Assembly: GCF_017874715.1 (NCBI RefSeq)
Contig: NZ_JAGGLR010000021.1
Location: forward strand, 186,001 to 250,000
Source: Streptomyces iranensis
GTDB taxonomy: Bacteria > Actinomycetota > Actinomycetes > Streptomycetales > Streptomycetaceae
DNA: 64,000 nt
Reading direction: 5' to 3'
Below, in pieces: positions 49,125 through 58,606 of this stretch. The notes below the pieces were generated by a model that did no database searches, was not told the origin of the DNA, and worked only from the letters and a program-made list of their open reading frames with translations. Positions within the stretch are counted from its first letter, which is position 1. Each line of letters opens with the position of its first letter. Position numbers and translations under genes: made by a program.

Positions 49125-50414
49125 ATGAGCGCACAACCCGGCATCGACCGCGGCCACACCGATGACCTGATGTCCTTCCTCCGCGCCAGCCCCTCGCCGT
49201 ACCACGCCGTGGCGAGCGCCGCAGAGCGGCTGGAGAAGGCCGGGTTCCGTCGGATCGAGGAGACCGCGTCCTGGGACGGGGCGGCCGGTGGACGGTTCGT
49301 GCTGCGCGGTGGCGCGATCATCGCCTGGTACGTCCCCGAGGGGGCGGAGGCCGCCACTCCGTACCGGATTGTGGGCGCTCACACCGACTCTCCCAATTTG
49401 CGCGTGAAGCCCATTCCCGACACCGGTGCGCACGGCTGGCGGCAGATCGCCGTCGAGATCTACGGCGGGGCGCTGCTCAACACCTGGCTCGACCGCGACC
49501 TCGGGCTCTCCGGCCGGATCACCCTCAGGGACGGCTCCCACCACCTCGTCACCGTCGACCGGCCGTTGATGCGCGTCCCCCAGCTCGCCGTGCACCTCGA
49601 CAGATCGGTCAACACCGAAGGCCTCAAGCTCGACAAACAGCGCCATATGACGCCCGTCTGGGGGCTCGGCGGCGTCGAGGAGGGCGACCTGATCCGCTTC
49701 GTCGCCGAGGAGACCGGGGTCGCGGCCGAGGAGATCGCCGGCTGGGACCTGATGACCCACAGCGTCGAGCCGCCCGCCTACCTCGGCCGGGACCGCGAGC
49801 TGGTCGCCGGGCCCCGGATGGACAACCTTGTCTCCGTGCACGCCGGTACGGCCGCGCTCATCGCCGCCGCCCAGCAGGAACTGCCGTACATCCCCGTGCT
49901 GGCCGCCTTCGACCACGAGGAGAACGGCAGCCAGTCCGACACCGGCGCCGACGGCCCGCTGCTCGGCACGGTGCTGGAGCGCTCGGTCTTCGCCCGCGGC
50001 GGGGGGTACGAGGAGCGGGCGCGGGCCTTCGCGGGCACCGTCTGCCTGTCCTCCGACACCGGCCACGCCGTCCACCCCAACTACGCCGAGCGCCATGAGC
50101 CGGGCCACCACCCGCGGCCCAACGGCGGCCCGATCCTGAAGGTGAACGTCAACCAGAGATATGCCACCGACGGCGCCGGGAGAGCCGTCTTCGCCGCCGC
50201 CTGCGAGCGCGCCGGCGTCCCCTGGCAGAGCTTCGTCTCGCACAACTCGATGCCGTGCGGCACCACGATCGGACCGATCACCGCCGCCCGGCACGGCATC
50301 GCCACCGTCGACATCGGCATCGCGATCCTGTCCATGCACTCGGCCCGGGAGCTGTGCGGAGCACAGGACCCGCGGCTGCTGGCCAAGGCACTGAACGCCT
50401 TTCTGGGGGCTTGA
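49125..50414 (+). CDS. apeB: M18 family aminopeptidase (aspartyl aminopeptidase)
   Basis: A 429-residue metallo-aminopeptidase removing N-terminal acidic residues. Metal-ligand and catalytic segments of M18 are present: VGAHTDSPNLRVKP (His/Asp), AAFDHEENGS (Glu pair), LSSDTGHAVHPNYAERHEPGHHP (Asp/His) and a final SMHSARELCG (His). Length equals the family norm. The ATG at 49125 gives MSAQPGIDRGHTDDLMSFL, typical of Streptomyces orthologues, with a weak Shine-Dalgarno. The next gene, a SARP regulator, begins a single base after the stop, so translation is probably coupled. Confidence 0.95.
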   Translation: MSAQPGIDRGHTDDLMSFLRASPSPYHAVASAAERLEKAGFRRIEETASWDGAAGGRFVLRGGAIIAWYVPEGAEAATPYRIVGAHTDSPNLRVKPIPDTGAHGWRQIAVEIYGGALLNTWLDRDLGLSGRITLRDGSHHLVTVDRPLMRVPQLAVHLDRSVNTEGLKLDKQRHMTPVWGLGGVEEGDLIRFVAEETGVAAEEIAGWDLMTHSVEPPAYLGRDRELVAGPRMDNLVSVHAGTAALIAAAQQELPYIPVLAAFDHEENGSQSDTGADGPLLGTVLERSVFARGGGYEERARAFAGTVCLSSDTGHAVHPNYAERHEPGHHPRPNGGPILKVNVNQRYATDGAGRAVFAAACERAGVPWQSFVSHNSMPCGTTIGPITAARHGIATVDIGIAILSMHSARELCGAQDPRLLAKALNAFLGA

Positions 50415-50415
50415 G

Positions 50416-52416
50416 TTGGACTTCTCCCTGCTGGGCCCGGTAACCGTCACCGCGGGCCCGCAAGCAGCACCCGTCGAGCTTCCGCTGGGACCCGCCAAAC
50501 GGCGCAGCGTCCTGGCGATGCTGCTGCTGCGGCCCAACGCGACGGTGTCCGTGGAGCAGTTGATATCCAGTCTGTGGGAGGACGAGCCGCCCGCCCACGC
50601 CCGGACCGTCATCCAGGGCCATGTCTCCCGGCTCCGTGCGGCCCTGGCCGAGGGCGGCGCCGAGGACCACGGCGTCGAGCTGGCCACCCACAGCTCCGCA
50701 TATCTGCTGCGCATCCCCGAATCCCTGATCGACACCCAGCGCTTCGACCAGCTGACCGCCCAGGCCAGCCCGGAGTCCGCCCCCGGTGAGGCCGTCCAGC
50801 TGCTCCGGCAGGCGCTCGGCCTGTGGCGCGGCCCGGCGCTCACCGGGACCGTGGCCAGCCCGCCGTTCGCGGCGGCCGCGCACGCCCTGGAGGAGCGGCG
50901 GCTGAGCGCCGTGGAGGCCCTGGCGCGGGCCCACGAGGGCCTGGGCGAGCATGAGCAGGCGGTGCGCGCCCTGCACCCCGCCGCCGTCGCCAACCCGCTG
51001 CGCGAGGGGCTGATCGCCGCCCTGATGCTGGCGCTGTACCGCTCCGGACGGCAGTCCGACGCGATCGCCTGGTTCCACCGCACCCGGCAGCTGCTCGACG
51101 ACGACCTGGGGGTCGACCCGGGCCAGCGGCTGAGCGCCGCCTACCAGGAGATCCTGCGGGCGGCCCCCATGGCGGACGGACCGCGTGGCGGCGCCGACGC
51201 AGCCGGGCAGCAGCCGGGCGGCGCGGGGCAGCCGGGCGCACAGTCGGCGGCGGCCACCCCGCAGCAGTCCGCGGCCGCCTCGGCCCCGGCGCCCGTACCC
51301 GAGCTGCTCCCCCGGCCCCCGGCGGGCTTCCACGGCCGGGGCGCGGAGCTGGCCGAGCTCACCCGGCTGACCCTGGGCACCGCCGAACCGGCCCAGGGCG
51401 GCGCCGCGGGCGGTTCCGGCGGCTACCCCCAGGAAGGCGGTATCGCGCTGCTCAGCGGGCCCGCCGGGGTCGGCAAGACCGGTCTGGCCGTCCACTGGGG
51501 CCATGCCCAGGCCGCCGCCTTCCCCGACGGACGGCTCTTCGCGGATCTGCGCGGCTTCAGCGGCGGCGAGGCGGTGGTGCCCGCCGAGGTGCTGCGCGAG
51601 TTCCTGCTGGCCCTCGGCACCCCGGCCGAGCAGATCCCCACCTCGCCCGAGGCCGCGTCCGCGCTGTACCGCTCGCTGGCCGCCCGCCGCAGGCTGCTGG
51701 TGGTGCTGGACAACGCGGGCAGCTCCGCCCAGGTGCGCCCACTGCTGCCCGGCGGCCCCCACTGCGCCACGCTGGTCACCAGCCGCAGCAGGCTGGACGG
51801 GCTGATCGCCACCGACGCCGCCCGCCCGGTACGGCTGCACGCCCTCGGCCCCGAGGACGGGGTGGGCCTGCTGGGCGCGCTGCTGGGGCCCGCCCGGGTC
51901 GCCGAGGACCCGGAGGCCGCGCGGGAGCTGGTGGCCCTGTGCGACGGGCTGCCGCTGGCGCTGCGCGCCGCCTCCGCCCAGCTGATGGCCCGGCCCCGCT
52001 GGCGGCTGGCCCGGCTGGCCACCGCGCTGCGCGACGAGCGCCGCCGGCTCGCGCTGCTGTCGGCGGAGGACACCGGAGTGGCCGCCGCGCTGCGCAACTC
52101 GGTGGCCCGGCTCTCGGCGGACGACGCACAGCTGCTGCGGGCCCTGGGCGCCGGTTTCGCGCGGGAGGTCAACACCGCCGAGGCGGCCGCGCTGTCGGGC
52201 GCGGACCCCGAGCTGATCCAGGACTCCCTGGAGCGGCTGGCGGAGATGCACCTGCTGGACGAGGAGGCCACCAACCGCTACGTGATGAGCGACCTGGTGA
52301 AGCTCTTCGCCCAGGGCGACGGCAGCGACCGCGAGCCCCCGGGCGGGACGTCCGGCGGAGCTTCCGGCGGACCCTCCCCTGGCGGATCCCCTGGCGGGCC
52401 GTCACAAGGGGGCTGA
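50416..52416 (+). CDS. AfsR/SARP-type regulator with BTAD and NB-ARC-like ATPase
   Basis: A 666-residue regulator. The OmpR-like winged helix is at 1-95 (DFSLLGPVTVTAGPQAAPVELPLGPAKRRSVLAMLLLRP), the bacterial transcriptional activator domain (BTAD) at ~100-245, and an Ala/Gln/Gly linker at 255-295. An NB-ARC/AAA-like ATPase follows (P-loop LLSGPAGVGKTGLA near 335; Walker B RRRLLVVLDNAG) with a helical arm. There is no TPR sensor domain after it, making it shorter than AfsR (~990). SARPs activate secondary-metabolite or global genes, but no biosynthetic cluster is adjacent. The start is TTG at 50416-50418, one base after the aminopeptidase stop, with GGGGGC upstream. Confidence 0.88.
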   Translation: MDFSLLGPVTVTAGPQAAPVELPLGPAKRRSVLAMLLLRPNATVSVEQLISSLWEDEPPAHARTVIQGHVSRLRAALAEGGAEDHGVELATHSSAYLLRIPESLIDTQRFDQLTAQASPESAPGEAVQLLRQALGLWRGPALTGTVASPPFAAAAHALEERRLSAVEALARAHEGLGEHEQAVRALHPAAVANPLREGLIAALMLALYRSGRQSDAIAWFHRTRQLLDDDLGVDPGQRLSAAYQEILRAAPMADGPRGGADAAGQQPGGAGQPGAQSAAATPQQSAAASAPAPVPELLPRPPAGFHGRGAELAELTRLTLGTAEPAQGGAAGGSGGYPQEGGIALLSGPAGVGKTGLAVHWGHAQAAAFPDGRLFADLRGFSGGEAVVPAEVLREFLLALGTPAEQIPTSPEAASALYRSLAARRRLLVVLDNAGSSAQVRPLLPGGPHCATLVTSRSRLDGLIATDAARPVRLHALGPEDGVGLLGALLGPARVAEDPEAARELVALCDGLPLALRAASAQLMARPRWRLARLATALRDERRRLALLSAEDTGVAAALRNSVARLSADDAQLLRALGAGFAREVNTAEAAALSGADPELIQDSLERLAEMHLLDEEATNRYVMSDLVKLFAQGDGSDREPPGGTSGGASGGPSPGGSPGGPSQGG

Positions 52417-52548
52417 GCAGCGGCGAACAGCGGGGCGTTAGCGAGGCGTTAGCGGGCGGCAGCCGTTCACCAGCCGAACGGCAGCCGGTCCGGACAGGCT
52501 TGAGCCGTACCGGAAAACGCCCTAACGCCCGCTGAGGGGAGACCCGCC

Positions 52549-53250
52549 ATGCCGCTCACCACCGCTCGCCTCGCCCACCGCACCGGCACCCTGCGCTCGG
52601 TCGCGGCCGGACTGACGGTCGTCGCCGCGGGCATCACCCTCGCGGCGTGCGGCACCGCCGACGCGTCCGGCGTGCGGACGGCCGGCGCGGCGGAGAGCAT
52701 CGCCCCGGCCGTCCCCGCCGTCCCCGCCGCCCACGAGGACGGCCTCCAGGACGGCGCCCAGCGGGCCGCGCGGGACACGGCGGCGGGCGGGGCCGACGCC
52801 GGGGCCCAGGGCGGTCTGCGGACCGAGAGCGGCGCCGAGGGGAAGGCCGGGGTCTGCCGCCTCGACACGATGTCGGTGGGCGTCACCTCCGTCCCCCGCC
52901 CGGCCAACCACCTCCTGCTGGAGATCACCAACCAGTCCGGCACGACCTGCCGTCTCACCGGCTTCCCCGCGGTGCGGTTCGACGACGCGCGCCCGGCCGT
53001 GCCGGAGACCGCGGACACCCGGCCCCAGACGGTCGTCACGCTGGCCCCCGGCGAGAGCGGCTTCGCGGGCCTGACCACCTCCGCGGCGGACGACCCGGCC
53101 GACGGCCGTAAGGCCACCGGGCTCACCGTCTCCCTCCCCGGCGAGGACAGCCGCCGCGCCGTCGACCTCCCCGGCGACTCGGTGGAGGTCGGCCGCGGGG
53201 CGGAGGTCGGCTACTGGCAGAGCGACGCCTCCGACGCCCTGCTCTGGTGA
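52549..53250 (+). CDS. DUF4232 lipoprotein
   Basis: A 233-residue secreted lipoprotein (lipobox TLAAC, C34). An Ala/Asp/Gly-rich spacer runs to ~105, then a DUF4232 immunoglobulin-like domain (CRLDTMSVGVTSVPRPANHLLLEITNQSG; TTCRLTGFPAVRFDD; VTLAPGESGFAGLTTS). The family is common and functionally uncharacterised in actinobacteria. The ATG at 52549 follows GAGGGGAGACCC. It is 132 bases after the SARP gene, with two hairpins beyond its stop. Confidence 0.88.
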   Translation: MPLTTARLAHRTGTLRSVAAGLTVVAAGITLAACGTADASGVRTAGAAESIAPAVPAVPAAHEDGLQDGAQRAARDTAAGGADAGAQGGLRTESGAEGKAGVCRLDTMSVGVTSVPRPANHLLLEITNQSGTTCRLTGFPAVRFDDARPAVPETADTRPQTVVTLAPGESGFAGLTTSAADDPADGRKATGLTVSLPGEDSRRAVDLPGDSVEVGRGAEVGYWQSDASDALLW

Positions 53251-53321
53251 TCGCCACCATCCGGTGACCGCCACCACCCTTCCGCTCCGGTGACCGCTCG
53301 ACTCCGAGCCACCCAGCCGGA

Positions 53322-53349
53322 CAGGTAGCCGCCTCCCCCCGGCTACCTG
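53322..53349. terminator. terminator hairpin after the DUF4232 gene
   Basis: CAGGTAGCCG (53322-53331) and CGGCTACCTG (53340-53349) form perfect 10-bp arms with an 8-base C-rich loop. Confidence 0.6.
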
Positions 53350-53354
53350 CCCCG

Positions 53355-53382
53355 GACGGCCCCCGCTCCGGCGGGGGCCGTC
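53355..53382. terminator. second terminator hairpin downstream of the DUF4232 gene
   Basis: GACGGCCCCCGC (53355-53366) and GCGGGGGCCGTC (53371-53382) form perfect 12-bp arms with a 4-base loop, immediately after the first hairpin. Confidence 0.75.
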
Positions 53383-53616
53383 TCGTCATGTCCCACGGCA
53401 CGGCCTCCCCCGTCCCGCACCTGGCCGTCTCCGTGGGCGTTTTGGCAGGTCGTCAGGGGTGGGTCCGGATGGGACGTCCCAAAGGACGGCTCAACCCCCG
53501 GAATGCCCCGCCGCGCGGCCCAGAGTGGTTCCCGTCGCCGCGGCGGACCGCCGCCGCGGCCTGGACCGAGCGGTGCCGACATCCCATCGGCGCCCTCACC
53601 TAGGGGGAATCCAGAC

Positions 53617-54615
53617 ATGACGCACTCCATCGGCCGCGACCGCCGGACCCTCCTGCGAAAGGTGCTCCCCGCGATCGCCGCGGCGGGCATCGGCGCCACC
53701 GGGCTCGTCGGCTGCTCGGGCGGGGACGACACCGCGGGCCATGACACCAACAAGGCGGAGAAGGCGGGGAAGGTCGCCGAGAAGGGCGCGACGAGCCGCG
53801 ACACCTCGGCCAAGAGCTCGGACAAGGGCGGGGGCGCCGCGCTCAAACTGAAGACCACCACGGGCGAGTTCGGCACCAAGGCCGCGGCCACCGCCGACTT
53901 CCCCACCTGGGGCACCCGCTGGGTGGTCCACCAGACCGCCGACACCAGCTCCCCGTCCGTGGGCATGCTCAACAAGACCGCCCCGGGCCAGGACCGCATC
54001 ACCGCCGACTTCCAGGTCAACACGGGGAAGAAGGTCTGCGAGGACGGGGCCTGCTCGACCTACATGGCCCATATCACCGGGCCGGTCAACGGCTTCGTGA
54101 CCGTCGTCGCGGTGGACATCCCGCAGGACTCGCTCCCCGGCGTCCCGGTGCAGAACGGCGGCGGTGAGCCGCCGCGCCCGCCGCAGCCCGGCGGCAGCCG
54201 CGCCGAGGCACTCCAGCGGGCCGCCACCTGGCTGACCGCCGACAACGGCGGCCGGGTGCCCTACAGCCAGGCCAAGGTCTGGAAGGACGGCTACCGCCAG
54301 GACTGCTCGGGCTATGTCTCCATGGCGCTGGGCCTCCAGGCGCCCGGCACCAACACCGTGGGCCTCACCGGCTCCAGCATCACCAAGCCGATCGCCGTCA
54401 ACGACCTCCGGCCCGGTGACCTGCTGATCGACGCCTCGGGGAACAACAACACCCGGCACGTCGTGATGTTCGAGAAGTGGAACGACGCCGCCCACACCTC
54501 GTACACCTCCTACGAGCAGCGCGGCGACTTCGGGACGGATCACGCGACCCGTCGCTATGGACTGGAGCCGGGCAGCGAGTACAAGCCCTACCGGCCGCTG
54601 AAGTTCACGGACTGA
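53617..54615 (+). CDS. NlpC/P60-like Tat lipoprotein
   Basis: A 332-residue exported protein. The signal RDRRTLLRKVLPAIAAAGIG has twin arginines and leads to the lipobox LVGC (C33), so it is probably a Tat lipoprotein. A Lys/Thr spacer and a domain of ~110 residues with two cysteines (VCEDGACSTY) follow. The C-terminal ~130 residues are NlpC/P60-like: the catalytic Cys in RQDCSGYVSMALGL, RPGDLLIDASGNNNTRHVVMFEKW with the His, then a closing strand. It probably cleaves peptidoglycan stem peptides or another amide. The ATG at 53617 has GGGGGAA upstream. Confidence 0.82.
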   Translation: MTHSIGRDRRTLLRKVLPAIAAAGIGATGLVGCSGGDDTAGHDTNKAEKAGKVAEKGATSRDTSAKSSDKGGGAALKLKTTTGEFGTKAAATADFPTWGTRWVVHQTADTSSPSVGMLNKTAPGQDRITADFQVNTGKKVCEDGACSTYMAHITGPVNGFVTVVAVDIPQDSLPGVPVQNGGGEPPRPPQPGGSRAEALQRAATWLTADNGGRVPYSQAKVWKDGYRQDCSGYVSMALGLQAPGTNTVGLTGSSITKPIAVNDLRPGDLLIDASGNNNTRHVVMFEKWNDAAHTSYTSYEQRGDFGTDHATRRYGLEPGSEYKPYRPLKFTD

Positions 54616-54641
54616 CGCGTTCGGCGACCCGGTTCCCGTAA

Positions 54642-54682
54642 CGAGCGGCACGTCCACCTCGGGGGTGTGGACGTGTCGCTCG
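54642..54682. terminator. terminator after the NlpC/P60-like gene
   Basis: CGAGCGGCACGTCCAC (54642-54657) pairs with GTGGACGTGTCGCTCG (54667-54682) except for one wobble, with a G-rich loop, 26 bases past the stop. Confidence 0.75.
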
Positions 54683-54707
54683 GCATGTTCATGATCCACG
54701 TGCTGCA

Positions 54708-55583
54708 ATGGTGTACGTGCCAGCGCATCCGAATCGCCCAGAGAACCCACGACGAAAGCCACTCGCCCCGCTTCCCGAGGAACTCTCCGGCCCGGTACGG
54801 GAATTCGTGACCGCACTGCGCCGGATGCACGGCGAACTGGGACTCAGCCTCAAGGAACTGGAGGGACGGCTGCCCGCGAGCCGGTCCTCCCTCTCCCGCT
54901 ATCTGCGCGGCCAGAGCCTGCCCGACGAGCGGCTCCTGATCCAGTGGGGCAAGCTCTCCTTCACCGCCGAGGACCGGCTGCCCGAGCTGGTCACCCTGCT
55001 GCACCGGGCCACCGAGGCCGAGGCCACCATCGAAGCCGCCGGCATCGAAGCCGCCGACGGACCGACGGCGTCCGGCGCTCCTTCGCCGACCCCGGAGGAG
55101 GCCCGGGAGAGGTCCGCGGCGGACCGGCCGTCCCGGCGCCGGCTGCGGCTCACGCTCGCGGCGGTGGGCACGGTCGTCGTCATCGGCGGGGCCACGGCCG
55201 GAGTGATCGCCTTACGGTCGTCCGACGGCGACTCGTCCCCGGGCGGCGCGGCGGGCTCCTCGCCCCTGGGCAACGCCCGGATCACCGTCTACAACGCCGA
55301 GAAGACCTGTCAGCACAAGCGCGTCCGCGAGTGCTCCCTGGGCCTGGCCGGGGATCCGTACCAGGCCTACCGCCCGTCGAACATCACGGGCCGGGCCTGG
55401 CACGGCGATGTGCTGCGCGCCGACTGCCGCATCGCCAACGGCGTCACGGTGACCGACGAGGCGGGCGGGCACAGCAGCATGTGGTTCCGCGTCGCCAAGG
55501 ACGGCAAGCGGATGTGGGTGCCGGGCATCCGGATCCGCCAGGACCAGGTGCAGTACTCCACGCTGCCCAACTGCCCCGACTGA
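54708..55583 (+). CDS. membrane-spanning HTH protein with extracytoplasmic SH3-like domain
   Basis: A 291-residue protein. The N-terminal ~85 residues contain an XRE-like HTH (LGLSLKELEGRLPASRSSLSRYLRGQSLPDERLL), then an Ala/Glu linker, a basic patch (RPSRRRLRLTL), one membrane helix (AAVGTVVVIGGATAGVIAL) and an external domain of ~95 residues with four cysteines (TCQHKRVREC, ADCRIANG, PNCPD). HTH-helix-external architecture suggests transmembrane signalling to DNA or a cytoskeletal/envelope link such as RodZ. The ATG at 54708 is one of several clustered starts. It is convergent with the NHL-repeat gene. Confidence 0.8.
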   Translation: MVYVPAHPNRPENPRRKPLAPLPEELSGPVREFVTALRRMHGELGLSLKELEGRLPASRSSLSRYLRGQSLPDERLLIQWGKLSFTAEDRLPELVTLLHRATEAEATIEAAGIEAADGPTASGAPSPTPEEARERSAADRPSRRRLRLTLAAVGTVVVIGGATAGVIALRSSDGDSSPGGAAGSSPLGNARITVYNAEKTCQHKRVRECSLGLAGDPYQAYRPSNITGRAWHGDVLRADCRIANGVTVTDEAGGHSSMWFRVAKDGKRMWVPGIRIRQDQVQYSTLPNCPD

Positions 55584-55627
55584 CCCCCGGTCAGGAACTC
55601 GGCCGAGCGGTTCCAGCCCGCCGGGTC

Positions 55628-57510
55628 TCAGTCGTCCATCCCGGCGAGCACCAGCGGCAGCCGGTCCGCGCCGCCCTCGGTGATCCGCACCGGAACGCCC
55701 CAGTCCTGCTGGTGCACATGGCAGGCCGGGTATTCGTTCGCGCCCGCGGCGGAGCCGCTATTGGGCTCCGTGTCGTCACACGAGGCGGCCATCGCCGAGA
55801 CGTGCAGCACGCCCTCGGTCATGCCCTCCGTAAGGACGAGCTCACGGCTCAGATCCGTCCCCGCGCCGTCGCCCCCGGCCAGCAGCTCCGGCGGGGTTGA
55901 GCTGACCAGCAGCCGGGTGGAGGGGCCGTATCGGGTGTCCAGCTTCTGCCCCTCGGGCGCCTGGAAGACCACGTCCAGCCGGAGCGTCCCCGGGGCGATG
56001 TCGGTCGCGGCGCGCTGGGTGCGATGGGCCACCGCCTCGACCCTTACGGCCTCCTCCGGCAGCCGCAGCCGGGTCAGCCGGTGCCGGGCGGACTCCACCA
56101 CGACGATGTCCCCGTCGGCCAGGACCGCGCCGGAGGGCTCGCGCAGATCCGTGGCGAGCGTGGAGACCTCGCCAGTGGCCGGGTCATAGCGGCGCAGCGC
56201 GTGGTTGTAGGTGTCCGAGATCGCCACCGAGCCGTCGGGCAGCGCGGTGACGCCCAGCGGATGCTGGAGCAGCGCAGAATCGGCGGCGCCGTCGCGGTGG
56301 CCGAAGTCGAAGAGCCCGGTGCCGACGGCCGTACGGACCGCGAAGCCCTCACCGTCACGCTCGACGTAACGCACCGCGGAGGTCTCGGCGTCCGCGATCC
56401 ACAGCCGGTCCCCGGTCGCGGCGAGCCCGGAGGGCTGGGCGAACCACGCCTCCTCGGCCGGACCGTCGACCAGGCCCTCGTTGGTGGTCCCGGCGGCGGC
56501 CCGTACGGTCCCGGCCTCCGGGTCGTACGTCCACAGCTGGTGGACGCCCGCCATGGCGATCCACAGCCGGTCGGCGAACCAGGCCACGTCCCAGGGGGAG
56601 GACAGGTCGACCTCGCGGGCGGGCCCCTCGGTGGGCGACCCCTGCCACCACTGGCGGCCGGTCCCGGCGAGCGTGGTGACGTCGCCGGTGGCCGGGTCGA
56701 AACGGCGCAGCGCGTGGTTCACGGTGTCGGCGACGGCCACGGTGCCGTCGGGGAGCAGGGCGAGCCCCTGGGGCTCGCTGAACCGGGCCCGCTCGCCCGT
56801 GCCGTCGTCAAGGCCGCGCTCGCCCGCGCCGATCCGCCGCACCACGCTCTCGCCGTCCGCCGCGAGCTCCACCAGCTGATGGCGGGTGGTGTCCGAGACG
56901 AGGAAGGTGCCGCCGGGCAGCAGCAGCGCCTTACCGGGGAAGCGGAGCTCGGTGGGACCGGCTCCATCAGGAGGGGGGCGAAGCTCGTTGAGGGGTGGTG
57001 GTCGGGTGACGGGTGGGCGTAGGGGCCGTCGCCGCGCCGCAGGGTGCCCTTGGCGGCGTGTTCGGCCTCCAGCTGTGCCACCAGGGTCTCCAGGGCGTGG
57101 GCGTGGCCCTCGCCCGCGTGCTGGGCGACCACATAGCCCTCGGGGTCGATGACGACGAGGGTGGGCCAGGCCCGTACCGCGTACTGCTTCCAGGTGGCCA
57201 GCTCGGGGTCGTCGAGGACCGGGTGATGCACCTCGTAGCGCTCGACCGCGTCCACGACCGCCTGGTGCTCGGCCTCGTGGACGAACTTCGGCGAGTGCAC
57301 CCCGACGATCACCACGGTGTCGTGGTGCTTCTCCTCCAGCTCGCGCAGCTCGTCCAGGACATGCAGGCAATTCACACAGCAGAACGTCCAGAAGTCGAGG
57401 ATGACGATGCGTCCTCGCAGGTCGGTGAGGGTGAGGTCGGTACCGCCGGTGTTGAGCCAGCCGCCCCGGCCGATCAGCTCGGGGGCGCGGACGCGTGCAC
57501 GTGAAGCCAT
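55628..57510 (-). pseudogene. thioredoxin-like/NHL-repeat protein (NHLRC2-like), interrupted by a frameshift
   Basis: The two halves of one gene lie in different frames. The 5' half (57510 to about 56975) encodes a thioredoxin fold (VILDFWTFCCVNCLHVLDELREL, with CVNC as the redox-type motif, and RAWPTLVVIDPEGYVVAQH). The 3' half encodes NHL beta-propeller repeats (FPGKALLLPGGTFLVSDTTRHQLVEL; GTGERARFSEPQGLALLPDGTVAVADTVNHALRRFD) and a C-terminal domain. Restoring one base at the C6 run (plus-strand G6, 56973-56978) joins them as ...SFAPPPDGAGPTELRFPG, a typical ~630-residue protein. So this is either a recent single-base loss or a sequencing error in a homopolymer. The start ATG is at 57508-57510. 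Confidence 0.85.
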
Positions 57511-57754
57511 ATCCCCATGAAACAGCAGTCCCGGTCGTGCCATTCCCCCGCCCCCCGACCGCTTTCCACCACTGTGTACGGGTACGTCCGGAGATAAGGC
57601 CGGGGCGGGCGCACACTACCATCGCGGGCAGGCCGCGAGCCGCCGATCCGGGCCTACGATCAGACCGGAAAGCACTGCCCGTGCGCTCGTGGGCAGCGTA
57701 ACTTGAACGCACACACCAGCACCCAGCCCGCGCACCAACCGCCCGAGGGGTCCC

Positions 57755-58579
57755 GTGACCGTCCATCCCAGCCTTCAGACCTCCATCGACGCCTGGACCC
57801 ACTCCATCGACGCGATAACGGAGTTGGTCGACCCGCTCGCGGAGAGCGAGTGGAACCACGCCACCGAGTGCCCGGGATGGTCGGTGCGGGACGTCGTTTC
57901 GCATGTGATCGGCCTCGAATGCGAGATGCTCGGCGATCCCCGCCCCATCCACACCCTGCCGCGCGACCTCTACCACGTCACCAACGAGCTGTCGCGGTAC
58001 ATGGAGGTCCAGGTCGACGTGCGGCGCTGCCACACCGCGCCCGAGATGACCTCCGAACTGGAGTACACGGTCATCCGGCGGGGCCGCCAGCTGCGGAACG
58101 AGAAGCGCGAGCCGGACGCCATGGTGCGCTGGCCCGGCGGCACCGAGGTGGCGCTGGCGGAGGCCCTGACGCGGCGGGCCTTCGACGTCTGGGTGCACGA
58201 ACAGGATCTGCGCCGGGCCCTGAACAAGCCGGGCAACCTCGACTCGCCGGGCGCCACGATCACCCGTGATCTGCTGCTGTCGGGGCTGCCGAAGGTGGTC
58301 GCCAAGGACGCGGGCGCGGCGCCCCAGTCGGCCGCCGTCTTCGATGTGCACGGCCCGATGGAGTTCATGCGGACGGTCCGGGTCGACGCGGACGGCCGGG
58401 GCACCATCGACGGCAGCGTCTCGCTGGGGCCGACCGTGACCCTCACCCTGGACTGGGAGACCTACGTCCGGCTGGCCTGTGGGCGGGTGCGGCCCGAGGC
58501 GGTCTCGGAGCGGCTGAAGATCGAGGGCGACCAGCAGCTGGCGGACGCGATCCTGCGGAACTTCGCGGTCACGCCGTAG
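57755..58579 (+). CDS. maleylpyruvate isomerase family mycothiol-dependent enzyme
   Basis: A 274-residue protein of the MDMPI/DinB-like fold: the metal-ligand histidine region SEWNHATECPGWSVRDVVSHVIGLE, then AFDVWVHEQDLRRAL with the His typical of mycothiol-dependent enzymes, and a C-terminal SCP-2-like domain (ERLKIEGDQQLADAILRNF). The family includes mycothiol-dependent maleylpyruvate isomerase, but most Streptomyces paralogues have unknown substrates, so the specific reaction is not claimed. The GTG at 57755 opens VTVHPSLQTSIDAWTHSI. It is divergent from the NHL gene and convergent with the MFS gene. Confidence 0.87.
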   Translation: MTVHPSLQTSIDAWTHSIDAITELVDPLAESEWNHATECPGWSVRDVVSHVIGLECEMLGDPRPIHTLPRDLYHVTNELSRYMEVQVDVRRCHTAPEMTSELEYTVIRRGRQLRNEKREPDAMVRWPGGTEVALAEALTRRAFDVWVHEQDLRRALNKPGNLDSPGATITRDLLLSGLPKVVAKDAGAAPQSAAVFDVHGPMEFMRTVRVDADGRGTIDGSVSLGPTVTLTLDWETYVRLACGRVRPEAVSERLKIEGDQQLADAILRNFAVTP

Positions 58580-58606
58580 CGCTCCGGGGACCGGAGGGCC
58601 ACGGCG

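Larger units (their letters stand above)
53251..53616. other. intergenic region with two terminators and a promoter-bearing tail
   Basis: The 366-base gap holds repeated CCGGTGACCGC-like motifs near 53262-53298, then two strong hairpins (53322-53349 and 53355-53382), and about 230 bases that should contain the promoter of the NlpC/P60-like gene. I see no gene in it. Confidence 0.6.

Noticed and set aside
49041..51083. Long minus-strand open frame opposite the aminopeptidase and SARP genes
   Set aside because: Spans two opposing genes, low complexity, no ribosome-binding site.
57543..58351. Upstream extension of the NHL reading frame
   Set aside because: It runs antisense over the maleylpyruvate-isomerase-family gene; the true 5' part is the thioredoxin half in the other frame.
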